In this document: positions 1 to 7,832 of the stretch, one piece after another
How the letters are laid out: each line of letters opens with the position of its first letter
Numbering within the stretch: position 1 is the stretch's first letter
Position numbers and translations under genes: made by a program
The notes under the pieces: generated by a model
Databases searched by the model: none
Told to the model about the DNA's origin: nothing
What the model saw: only the letters and a program-made list of their open reading frames with translations
Assembly (NCBI RefSeq): GCF_002953935.1
Contig: NZ_CP026514.1
Coordinates: 3,782,001 to 3,846,000, forward strand
Origin: Arthrobacter sp. PGP41
GTDB taxonomy: Bacteria; Actinomycetota; Actinomycetes; Actinomycetales; Micrococcaceae
DNA: 64,000 nt
Direction of reading: 5' to 3'

Positions 1-1
1 C

Positions 2-154
2 CTTAGCAGCAACGGGAAGGAGCATGTTGACATCCGGCTCGAAGCATCGAGTCCGGTGACCGTTCGGCTGCAGCTGGATGGTGGCTGCAATTGCCAGCAT
101 GGCACTGAAAATCGCCCCGGTTCGTATGTCGACAGCGACCTCGGCGTCCGCTGA
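2..154 (+). CDS. C-terminal end of an unidentified protein (partial)
   Basis: A frame open from the window edge to a TGA at 152-154 encodes about 50 residues ending in SYVDSDLGVR. The stretch has a beta-strand-like alternating pattern (VDIRLEASSPVTVRL) and two close cysteines (CNC). It has no start in the window, so it would be the tail of a gene that begins upstream. The family was not recognised. It is tail to tail with metH. The opposite strand also carries a short open frame here with implausible composition, so the coding call is tentative. Confidence 0.35.
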   Translation, partial: LSSNGKEHVDIRLEASSPVTVRLQLDGGCNCQHGTENRPGSYVDSDLGVR

Positions 155-207
155 CACTGGCTGCACCGGCCACCGGCAACAGCCCTAAGGCCGGGACCAC
201 ACCCAAC

Positions 208-3200
208 TCACACCTTGAAGTACTTCGCCTCCGGGTGGTGGAACACGAACGCGTCGGTGGACTGTTCGGGGTGCAGCATCAGCTCGTCGCTGAGCACCAC
301 GCCCATCCGCTCGGGCTTCAGCAGTTCCGTTACCTTGCGGCGGTCCTCCATGTCCGGGCAGGCGGGGTAGCCGAGCGAGAACCGGGCACCGCGGTAGTCG
401 AGCTTGAAATACCCTGCCGTGTCCTTCGGCTCCTCGGCGGCGAAACCCAGCTCCTTGCGGATCCGTGCGTGCCAGAACTCGGCCAGCGCTTCGGTGAGCT
501 GCATGACCAGGCCGTTGAGCTCGTAGTAGTCGCGGTACTGGTTGGCGGCGAACATCTTGGAGGTGAACTCCTCGATCTTCGAGCCGGCCGTGACGAGCTG
601 CACCGGAAGGACGTCCACCTGCCCGGATTCGCGGGACTTCACAAAGTCGGCCAGGCACAGATGCCGGTCGCGGCGCTGGCGCGGGAAGTCGAAGCGCAGC
701 CGGTCGCTGCCGATCGGGCCGCCGGAACCACCGTCCGGGGCGAGGAGCCCCGCGGTGCCCAGGACGCCGTCGCGATCCTCCCCGTGGTGCAGCACCACCA
801 CCTGCTCCCCCTCGGAAACCACCGGGAAGTAGCCGTAGGCGACGGACGCATCGAGCATTCCCTCGCCGAGGATGCGGTCCAGCCAGTAGCGCAGGCGCGG
901 CCGGCCCTCGCGTTCCACCAGTTCCTCGTAGGAGGCGCCGTCCTCGCCGCGGCCGGGCTTGAGGCCCCACTGCCCCATGAAGGTGGCGCGCTCGTCGAGG
1001 AACGCCGAGTAGTCGTGGAGCGAAACGCCGCGGACAATGCGCGTGCCCCAGAACGGCGGGGCGGGCACGGGATTGTCGCTAGCGACGTCGGACCGGCCGG
1101 GCATCGCTTCCGGCTCGGTCACCGTGAACTTCGCGCCTCCCTTGTGGATGCGCTTCTTCAGGGGCGGCAGGCCGACGTCGTCCGGCGATTCGCCGCGGGC
1201 CACGCGGACCAGCGGCTCCATGAGGGAAAGGCCCTCGAAGGCGTCCTTGGCGTACCGGACCACGCCGTCAAACTGCTCCGCCAGGTCCTGCTCCACGTAG
1301 GCGCGGGTCAGGGCTGCGCCACCGAGGATCACCGGCCACTTCTTGGCCAGGCCGCGGGACTGCAGCTCAGCAAGGTTTTCCTTCATCACCACGGTGGACT
1401 TCACCAGCAGCCCGGACATGCCGATCACGTCGGCGTTGTGCTGCTCGGCTGCGGCGATGATCTCGGCGATGCCCTGCTTGATGCCGATGTTGACCACTTT
1501 GTAGCCGTTGTTGGTGAGGATGATGTCCACCAGGTTCTTGCCGATGTCATGCACGTCGCCGCGGACGGTGGCGATCACCATGGTGCCCTTGCCGGAGGAA
1601 TCGGACTTCTCCATGTGCGGCTCGAGCAGGGCGACGGCGTTCTTCATCACCTCGGCGGACTGCAGCACGAACGGCAGCTGCATCTCACCGGCGCCGAAGC
1701 GCTCGCCCACCACCTTCATGCCCTCGAGCAGGTGGTCGTTGATGATGCCGAGCGGGGTCATGCCCTCGCTGCGGGCCAGGTCCAGGTCATCTTCGAGGCC
1801 CTTGCCTTCGCCGTCGATGATGCGCCGCTCCAGGCGGGCGCCCGTGGGCAGCGCGGCAAGTTCGGCGGCGCGCTGGTCCTTGAGCGCTGCGGTGTCGACG
1901 CCGGCGAACATGTCCAGCATGATGGCCAGGGGGTCGTACGTGGTGTTGCCCTCGGCGTCGTATTCGCGCTTGTCCCAGACGAGGTCCAGGGCCACTTTGC
2001 GCTGCTCTTCCGGGAGGGAGGCGAGCGGCACGATCTTGGCGGCGTCGATGATGCCGCTGGTGAGGCCCGCCTGCACGGCCTCGTGCAGGAACACGGAGTT
2101 CAGGACGATGCGCGCCGCCGGGTTGAGGCCGAAGGACACGTTGGAGACGCCGAGCGTGGTGTTGATGCCGGGGTACTTGGCGGTGATCTGGCGGATGGCC
2201 TCGATGGTTTCGATGCCGTCGCGGCGGGTCTCTTCCTGGCCGGTGGCGACGGGGAAGGTCAGGGCGTCGACGATGATGTCCTCGACGCGCATCCCCCATT
2301 CGCCCACCAGGGCGTCGACGAGGCGGGAGGCGATGGCCACCTTGCCCTCGGTGGTGCGGGCCTGGCCTTCTTCATTGATGGTCAGGGCGATCACGGCGGT
2401 GCCGTGTTCCTTGACGAGCGGCATGATGCGGGCGAAGCGGCTGTCCGGGCCGTCGCCGTCCTCGTAGTTGACGGAGTTGACCACCGGGCGGCCGCCGATG
2501 AGTTCCAGGCCAGCCTGCAGCACGGGCGGTTCGGTGGAGTCGATGACGAGCGGGAGGGTGGAGGCCGACGCGAAACGCGAGACGACCTCTTTGATGTCAG
2601 CGACGCCGTCGCGCCCCACATAGTCGATGCAGACATCGAGCAGGTGCGCGCCGACGCGGATCTGCTCGCGGGCGATGTCCACGCAGTCGTCCCAGCGCTC
2701 TTCGAGCATGGCCTGGCGGAACGCCTTGGAGCCGTTGGCGTTGGTGCGCTCACCGATGGCGAGGTAGGAGGCGTCCTGGTCGAAGTTCACGTGCTGGTAG
2801 AGGGACGCGACGCCGGCTTCGCGCTCGGTGGGGACGCGGGCTGGGCCGGTGCCGGCTTTCGTCTCCCGGTTGCGGAAGGGCGCAAGGCGTTCGACGACGG
2901 CGGCCATGTGTTCCGGCGTCGTACCGCAGCAGCCGCCCACCAGGCCGAGGCCGAATTCGCGGACGAACTGCTCGTGTGCGGTGGCGAGTTCGGTGGGGGT
3001 GAGCGGGTAGTGCGCGCCGTTGGCGCCGAGGATGGGCAGGCCGGCGTTGGGCATGCAGGCGATGGCCACGGAGGACTGCTTGGAGAGGTGGCGCAGGTGC
3101 TCGCTCATCTCGTCCGGGCCGGTGGCGCAGTTCAGGCCGATGGCGTCGACGCCGAGCGGTTCCAGGGCGGTGAGCGCGGCGCCGATTTCGGAGCCCATGA

Positions 3201-3846
3201 GCATGGTTCCGGTGGTCTCGACCGTTACCTCGACGAAGATGGGGAGGCGGATGCCGCGGGTGACGATGGCCTGCTTGCAGCCGTTGACCGCGGCCTTGGT
3301 CTGCAGGAGGTCCTGGCTGGTTTCGATGAGGAAGGCGTCCGCGCCGCCGTCGATGAGGCCCTCGGCCTGGAGGGCGAAGGTCTGCTTGAGGTAGTCGTAG
3401 CTGGTGTGGCCGAGGCTGGGGAGCTTGGTGCCGGGGCCCATGGAGCCGAGGACCCAGCGCATGCGGCCGTCTGTTTCTTCCGCGGCCTCGGCGCGTTCGC
3501 GGGCGATCTTGGCGCCCTTGAGGGCCAGTTCTGCGATGCGGTCGTCAATGCCGTAGTCCGAGAGGTTGGACCAGTTGGCGCCGAAGGTGTTGGTTTCCAC
3601 GGCGTCGATGCCGGTGGCGAAGTAGGCGTCGTGGATGTCCGCGAGGACGTCCGGGCGCGTGTCGTTGAGGATCTCGTTGCAGCCTTCGAGGCCCTGGAAG
3701 TCCTTCTCGAGCGAGAGGTCCCGGCCCTGCAGCATGGTGCCCATCGCGCCGTCGGCAATGACCACGGAGTGGTTCACGGCGTCCAGGAGCTCCTGCGAAC
3801 GGGCAGGGCGGGGCACGGACTCAATATCAAGTGCAAAACGAGGCAT
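208..3846 (-). CDS. metH: Cobalamin-dependent methionine synthase MetH
   Basis: Transfers a methyl group from 5-methyltetrahydrofolate to homocysteine through bound cobalamin, making methionine in the cytoplasm. At 1212 residues it is full length. The order is: homocysteine/zinc domain (about 20-330, with Cys in GLNCATG and the GGCCGTTP pair near 305), pterin domain starting at IGERTNANGSKAF, cap region, Rossmann B12 domain with the cobalt-ligand motif DVHDIGKN near 765, and the C-terminal activation domain ending at PEAKYFKV. The ATG at 3844-3846 has only a weak ribosome site. No B12 riboswitch could be recognised by eye in the 190 bases upstream. Transcribed alone. Confidence 0.97.
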   Translation of the reverse strand: MPRFALDIESVPRPARSQELLDAVNHSVVIADGAMGTMLQGRDLSLEKDFQGLEGCNEILNDTRPDVLADIHDAYFATGIDAVETNTFGANWSNLSDYGIDDRIAELALKGAKIARERAEAAEETDGRMRWVLGSMGPGTKLPSLGHTSYDYLKQTFALQAEGLIDGGADAFLIETSQDLLQTKAAVNGCKQAIVTRGIRLPIFVEVTVETTGTMLMGSEIGAALTALEPLGVDAIGLNCATGPDEMSEHLRHLSKQSSVAIACMPNAGLPILGANGAHYPLTPTELATAHEQFVREFGLGLVGGCCGTTPEHMAAVVERLAPFRNRETKAGTGPARVPTEREAGVASLYQHVNFDQDASYLAIGERTNANGSKAFRQAMLEERWDDCVDIAREQIRVGAHLLDVCIDYVGRDGVADIKEVVSRFASASTLPLVIDSTEPPVLQAGLELIGGRPVVNSVNYEDGDGPDSRFARIMPLVKEHGTAVIALTINEEGQARTTEGKVAIASRLVDALVGEWGMRVEDIIVDALTFPVATGQEETRRDGIETIEAIRQITAKYPGINTTLGVSNVSFGLNPAARIVLNSVFLHEAVQAGLTSGIIDAAKIVPLASLPEEQRKVALDLVWDKREYDAEGNTTYDPLAIMLDMFAGVDTAALKDQRAAELAALPTGARLERRIIDGEGKGLEDDLDLARSEGMTPLGIINDHLLEGMKVVGERFGAGEMQLPFVLQSAEVMKNAVALLEPHMEKSDSSGKGTMVIATVRGDVHDIGKNLVDIILTNNGYKVVNIGIKQGIAEIIAAAEQHNADVIGMSGLLVKSTVVMKENLAELQSRGLAKKWPVILGGAALTRAYVEQDLAEQFDGVVRYAKDAFEGLSLMEPLVRVARGESPDDVGLPPLKKRIHKGGAKFTVTEPEAMPGRSDVASDNPVPAPPFWGTRIVRGVSLHDYSAFLDERATFMGQWGLKPGRGEDGASYEELVEREGRPRLRYWLDRILGEGMLDASVAYGYFPVVSEGEQVVVLHHGEDRDGVLGTAGLLAPDGGSGGPIGSDRLRFDFPRQRRDRHLCLADFVKSRESGQVDVLPVQLVTAGSKIEEFTSKMFAANQYRDYYELNGLVMQLTEALAEFWHARIRKELGFAAEEPKDTAGYFKLDYRGARFSLGYPACPDMEDRRKVTELLKPERMGVVLSDELMLHPEQSTDAFVFHHPEAKYFKV

Positions 3847-4037
3847 CTAAACAGGTTACGGGCGACACGCCGAAACATTGCTTCGTATGTCAGTGTGCTA
3901 CGACGGCGGGTGGGCTACCGGGTGTGGTTGGGCCGGACTGCGGCGTCGTTGCCTTTGGCGGCAAACGCCGCCCCTGCCCGGTCCGGTAACGCCGCGGCTC
4001 CGAATCCGTAGTAGACATCAGCAACGGAAGGCGGATA

Positions 4038-4937
4038 TTGGGCGTTCGGCAGGAGCCCGCGGCGTGGCCGGCCACGCTGCGGCGGCACACCATTCCAACG
4101 GAGCTGGGCCTGTGTACCGTGCGTGTCCAAGATGGCTTCGGAAGCGGATCTCCAGCGGAGGTGTACCTGCACGGCGCCGCGGGATCCTGGACCACCTTTC
4201 GGCCGCTGCTTTCCGAAGCGTCGCCCCGCGACCGTGTCCTGATTGATCTGCCGGGCTGGGGCGAGTCCACCAGGGATGCCCGGCTGGAACACCTCAGCAT
4301 CGAGACGATGGCGCGGGCAGTAGCCGACGTCCTGAACTCGCTCAACTACCGTCGTTGGAACCTCGTGGGCCACTCCATGGGAGGCTTCCTGGCTTTGCAT
4401 ATTGCCGCGGCGTGGCCGGAGCAAGCTGCCAGCGTCGCGGCCATTTCGCCCACGACATTCGGCGTGTCTGAGGCCGCCCGCGAGCCACTGCGCAGCGTCC
4501 CCCGATTCCCGGCTTTTGTGGGCATGATGCTGATCATGCGCTCGCTGGCGGCCGTGGGTCCAGCAGGGCCGGCACTGGTTCGTGTACTCGGTGCCACGCC
4601 CCTGATGGGACTGTTAATGGCGCCCTTCTTCGCAGATCCCCGGGCCATCTCCGCCGGGGTGATCCGTATGCTCGGCCGTGATGTCCGTCCGGGCTGCTTC
4701 TCCGCCGCTGCCAGGGCAGTGGCGCACTACGACTTTGACCAGTGGCGCGGCATCGGCTGTGCCGTGCTGGCCACGCGCGGGGAAAGTGACGTGTTCACAT
4801 CACCGTCCGACTTGGACCGGCTGGCCGCCGTCATTCCAAATGTCCAGGCTGTGGCGATCCCCCGTTGCGGCCACTTCGCCAACGTCGAGCAGCCGGAAAA
4901 GGTGCGGCGGCTGCTCGAGGACCTGTGGTCACAGTGA
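4038..4937 (+). CDS. Alpha/beta hydrolase
   Basis: A cytoplasmic alpha/beta-fold hydrolase of 299 residues. The nucleophile elbow GHSMGG places Ser at 113, an acid is likely in RGESDVF, and the catalytic His is in CGHFANVEQPE near the C-terminus. An oxyanion-type YLHGAAGS lies near 43-50. The TTG start at 4038 is preceded by GGAAGGCGG at about 5-bp spacing, which is why it was chosen. Substrate cannot be read from sequence; esterase, lactonase or C-C hydrolase are all possible. It converges on the glycerophosphodiesterase downstream, and no clear terminator was seen in the 42-bp gap. Confidence 0.85.
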   Translation: MGVRQEPAAWPATLRRHTIPTELGLCTVRVQDGFGSGSPAEVYLHGAAGSWTTFRPLLSEASPRDRVLIDLPGWGESTRDARLEHLSIETMARAVADVLNSLNYRRWNLVGHSMGGFLALHIAAAWPEQAASVAAISPTTFGVSEAAREPLRSVPRFPAFVGMMLIMRSLAAVGPAGPALVRVLGATPLMGLLMAPFFADPRAISAGVIRMLGRDVRPGCFSAAARAVAHYDFDQWRGIGCAVLATRGESDVFTSPSDLDRLAAVIPNVQAVAIPRCGHFANVEQPEKVRRLLEDLWSQ

Positions 4938-4979
4938 TCGAGCAGCCGCCAATCCAGGAAGGTCCAGCTCCGCGGTCTC

Positions 4980-5855
4980 CTAGAGGATCTCGCGCAGCAC
5001 CTGGGGGTAGTTGGTGATGACCCCGTCGACGCCCCAGTTGATGGCGCGGCGCATGTCCTGGCCGCCGTTCACGGTCCAGGTGTATGTCTTCAGCCCGTAA
5101 CGGTGGATCATTTCCACGGTGCCCTGAGTCATGTTGCCGAGGGCCGGGTTGGCGGCCTCCGCCCAGGTGGCGGCATCGGCGAGCTGCGCCTCGGACGGTG
5201 CGCCGCCGAAGAGCAGGCCCACGGGTACGTCCACCGCGAGCGTGTCGAAGGCGCGCAGCCACAGGTGGTTGAAGGACTGCATCATCAGCCGGCCGTGCCG
5301 CTGGGCGTAAATGAATTCGGGAAGGGCCTGCAGTTCCCTGTCAACATCGGTCTCGATGCCCGGGTAGAGCTCGGGTGACTTGACCTCCAGCAGCATGCCG
5401 GCCTTTTGGCCCACTGCCTGCGCCCACTCTGCAAGGGTCGGCACCCGCTGGCCGGCGAACTCGGGCGCGAACCATGAGCCGGCGTCGAGCTGCTTGATCT
5501 CGGCGAGGGTGAAGTCGCGGACGTTCCACGGCGCCCGGTCGGGGAAGACCTGCTCGACGTCGGTGGTGCGGGCCAGCGTGAGGTCGTGAACGACTACCAG
5601 GGCGCCGTCGGCGGTGCGATGGATGTCGTTCTCCACCACGTCTGCGCCCTGCTTAAGGGCGAGCTGCACGGCGGCGACGGTGTTCTCCGGGGCTGCCCCG
5701 CTCGAACCCCTGTGGGCGATGACCTGGACGCCTGAATTAGCCTTGTCCTGGAACGTGCTCTGGGCGGCCTGCGCGGCCGGTGCGATTAGCCCACTGAGGG
5801 TGGCGATAACGGCCAAACCCGTGACGATGCCTAGCCCGCGTTCTTTACGGCGCAT
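4980..5855 (-). CDS. Secreted glycerophosphodiester phosphodiesterase
   Basis: Hydrolyses glycerophosphodiesters to glycerol-3-phosphate and an alcohol. The GDPD signature is present: VIAHRGSSGAAPENT near the N-terminus, then ENDIHRTADGALVVVHD carrying the Glu/Asp metal ligands and second His. An N-terminal signal peptide (MRRKERGLG, a hydrophobic stretch, then APAAQAAQ) predicts export. The frame is open further upstream, but the ATG at 5853-5855 was chosen because it starts the signal peptide and is preceded by AAAGAGG. About 291 residues. Single gene with a hairpin-rich gap upstream. Confidence 0.92.
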   Translation of the reverse strand: MRRKERGLGIVTGLAVIATLSGLIAPAAQAAQSTFQDKANSGVQVIAHRGSSGAAPENTVAAVQLALKQGADVVENDIHRTADGALVVVHDLTLARTTDVEQVFPDRAPWNVRDFTLAEIKQLDAGSWFAPEFAGQRVPTLAEWAQAVGQKAGMLLEVKSPELYPGIETDVDRELQALPEFIYAQRHGRLMMQSFNHLWLRAFDTLAVDVPVGLLFGGAPSEAQLADAATWAEAANPALGNMTQGTVEMIHRYGLKTYTWTVNGGQDMRRAINWGVDGVITNYPQVLREIL

Positions 5856-6011
5856 GAATAGCCTCTTTCTGTTTCCAAACCGGCCTGTGCAGGTTTCTCC
5901 ACCTACGCTCTCGAAACCCTGTGGACTCAAATCGAACCGCCCATGACCGGCAGGTGAACTGTGCCGCACAGCTGCCGCGTTCAGCTTTGCTATGACGGTT
6001 GGCAGGGCTGA

Positions 6012-6045
6012 GTGGACGACGGCGGGACCTCCCGCCGTCGTCCAC
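6012..6045. repeat. Perfect 16-bp hairpin of the GACGGCGGGA family
   Basis: Left arm 6012-6027 and right arm 6030-6045 pair perfectly around a 2-base loop; the core is GACGGCGGGA/TCCCGCCGTC. The same core forms the hairpins after the MHS transporter (20945-20975) and in its relic (27687-27714). It could be a repeated extragenic palindrome used as a terminator. No T-run follows it on either strand. Confidence 0.7.
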
Positions 6046-6330
6046 TTCCGGTTGTCAGGCGTCGGTCAGGGCAGAACCGCAAAGAGCAAGCGGACGACGG
6101 CGAGTCCCTCCCACCCACATTTTGCTTGATTTTAGTGCCGCGCCCGATAGCGCCGATCAGCCGCCGTCGGACGCGAGGATGCCATGACGTTGATGCCGTC
6201 ATCGCTGAGGAGGAAGATGACGCACGCGGCCGCCGGGCCGCAACGGCAGGGCGCAAGCGTCGGCGCCCCGAGGCGCTCCCATAAAATGCATCCGCAGTTG
6301 GTCAAAACAGCGGTGCTAGCTGGACCTGGA

Positions 6331-6367
6331 GCCATGACGCTGAAGCGCGGGGCTTTAGCGTCATGGC
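6331..6367. repeat. 15-bp inverted repeat (hairpin)
   Basis: Arms at 6331-6345 (GCCATGACGCTGAAG) and 6353-6367 pair with one G-U wobble around a 7-base loop. It lies about 135 bases before the first gene of the low-GC island. It could be a terminator, an extragenic palindrome or the trace of an element end; no target duplication was seen. Confidence 0.55.
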
Positions 6368-6502
6368 TGAACCCCTACCCCAAGGAGCACGCGCTTCAGT
6401 GATCGTGATTGGGCGGTTCCGCTCCCCTTGGTCGCTTAGGTAATGAAAGCAGCAATCGCCACCGTGGCTGCGAGAGCCAGACAGCGCCGATAAAGTGTTC
6501 CG

Positions 6503-6814
6503 GTGAAATACGAAAGCACCAACACAAATACGTCCTCTACCAAGCCCCTGGCTTGGCGACATACTCTGGTCTTGACGCTTACAGGCCTCGCGGTTTTCAC
6601 CGTCGCAGTGCTGCCTAACGAAACGTGGTCTTCAGCGTGGGGCAACTTCTTTGGTGCAGCTGCTGTTGCAATCGGCGGATTGCTTGCAACTCTTCACGCT
6701 TATGACGTTGGAAAAAAGGAAACTGGGGCAGCATCTTGGGCCTTTATTGTCGTAGGTGGCTTCGCCATTGCCGGCGCTTCGTTGCAATCCGCGTTAGCAC
6801 CACCCTGCTGCTAA
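6503..6814 (+). CDS. Small three-helix membrane protein, unknown
   Basis: 103 residues with three probable membrane segments, roughly 22-40, 48-66 and 76-97, and a polar Ser/Thr-rich N-terminus. It ends in a Cys-Cys pair. The GTG start at 6503 lacks a strong ribosome site. Base composition is clearly less GC-rich than the flanking genes, matching the rest of the island. No family was recognised. It lies 65 bp upstream of another orphan gene on the same strand and could be co-transcribed with it. Confidence 0.55.
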   Translation: MKYESTNTNTSSTKPLAWRHTLVLTLTGLAVFTVAVLPNETWSSAWGNFFGAAAVAIGGLLATLHAYDVGKKETGAASWAFIVVGGFAIAGASLQSALAPPCC

Positions 6815-6879
6815 CCGACTAATTCGCACTGATTCAGGTCATTCACCACTGCTGGGCTCTGAGCCATTACGATCAATGG

Positions 6880-7575
6880 ATGAGCAATCCTGCCGGCCAA
6901 CTTCGGGAGCTATTCGAAGCTTGGAGCCAACCTAACGATAAGTCCCCTTATGAGGCCCGCGAGTTTCACTCAAACCCTGCTGTTGCGTTTCAGCGACACG
7001 AAACAGCCATCCGGGCCCTTGCGGACATCTCTCGGGCGCTCGACGCGTTGGAAGCCGAAGGCCACAAAGTGACTCACTATCGCCGGTCGATGCAGCTGTT
7101 CATCACAGCACTACTGCACTACCCCCATTCCTGGGTGGAACAGGGAAAGCTGCCACAAACCCTCACGCCTCACATGTTTGACATGCTTGAGGCCTTGGAA
7201 GGGTTCCTCGATAGCAATCAGCCAAGGCTTAGTCACTCGGGCCGGGCCAGCATCGAGGAACTGCTAGATGATGTCACACTGGCTCTTGAGGATGACGACG
7301 AGCTGACCGAGCTGCTCCGCGAACACGTCGCCCGCGTAGTGCAGACGCTAAGGAGCTGCCTCGAGGACTTTGGAGTCACTGGTAAGGCTGACTTGAGGAT
7401 GGGCCTCTACGACCTCTGGGTCTCCCTTTACGCTGCTTCCGGCGCGACCACAGGCGCAAATCAGTCGAAATGGAAGAACTTCGCAGAAAAGATGGGGTAC
7501 CCCACGGCATCCAGTCTTCTGGGTTCACTCCCTGGCGTCGCCGTGTCAGTGCTTCAGCTCACAGGCGGCAACTGA
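6880..7575 (+). CDS. Hypothetical protein of the island
   Basis: 231 residues, acidic and largely helical by appearance, with no signal peptide or membrane span. The middle carries an Asp/Glu run (LEDDDELTELL) and conserved-looking aromatic pairs (HYPHSWVEQGK). No catalytic motif was recognised and I assign no function. ATG at 6880 with a weak ribosome site. It is convergent with the SIR2/ATPase operon across a 257-bp gap, and its composition matches the island, so it may be an accessory gene of the same acquired segment. Confidence 0.6.
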   Translation: MSNPAGQLRELFEAWSQPNDKSPYEAREFHSNPAVAFQRHETAIRALADISRALDALEAEGHKVTHYRRSMQLFITALLHYPHSWVEQGKLPQTLTPHMFDMLEALEGFLDSNQPRLSHSGRASIEELLDDVTLALEDDDELTELLREHVARVVQTLRSCLEDFGVTGKADLRMGLYDLWVSLYAASGATTGANQSKWKNFAEKMGYPTASSLLGSLPGVAVSVLQLTGGN

Positions 7576-7832
7576 CCTCGAGTCCCGCTGGCCGCCTCAG
7601 CGGCTGAACGTCGGCTGCACGCTGCGCGGAACCGGCAGCGATATTAGAGATCAACCGAGGAAGTTCAGTCGACGTGTTACTCGCAATTGGCTAACCACAC
7701 CACGCCAACGACACTGTGTTCGCGGCGTAAATGCCATCACGTCGCTTGACGCCCCACGACCCGCGGGTGCGGCAAAACGCTGTTTATGGTTGCCGATACG
7801 GCCTTCCGCTAGGGAAATCAAGGCCCTGGGGA
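7576..7832. other. Convergent gap, nothing recognised
   Basis: The 257 bases between the end of the orphan gene and the end of the ATPase gene hold no convincing coding frame, repeat or strong terminator hairpin that I could find. Confidence 0.5.

Larger units (their letters stand above)
5856..6502. other. Gene-free gap at the left edge of the low-GC island
   Basis: About 650 bases with no convincing gene. It holds the glycerophosphodiesterase promoter region, a perfect hairpin at 6012-6045, a degenerate similar motif near 6090-6115, and a second hairpin at 6331-6367. Base composition drops toward the right, into the island genes. No integrase or attachment-type direct repeat was identified by eye. 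Confidence 0.6.

Noticed and set aside
235..4011. Very long open frame antisense to metH
   Set aside because: It mirrors a well-conserved MetH protein; its composition is typical of a high-GC third-position shadow and shows no domain.
3847..4037. Possible cobalamin riboswitch before metH
   Set aside because: No recognisable B12-box core by eye; a covariance-model search would be needed to support it.
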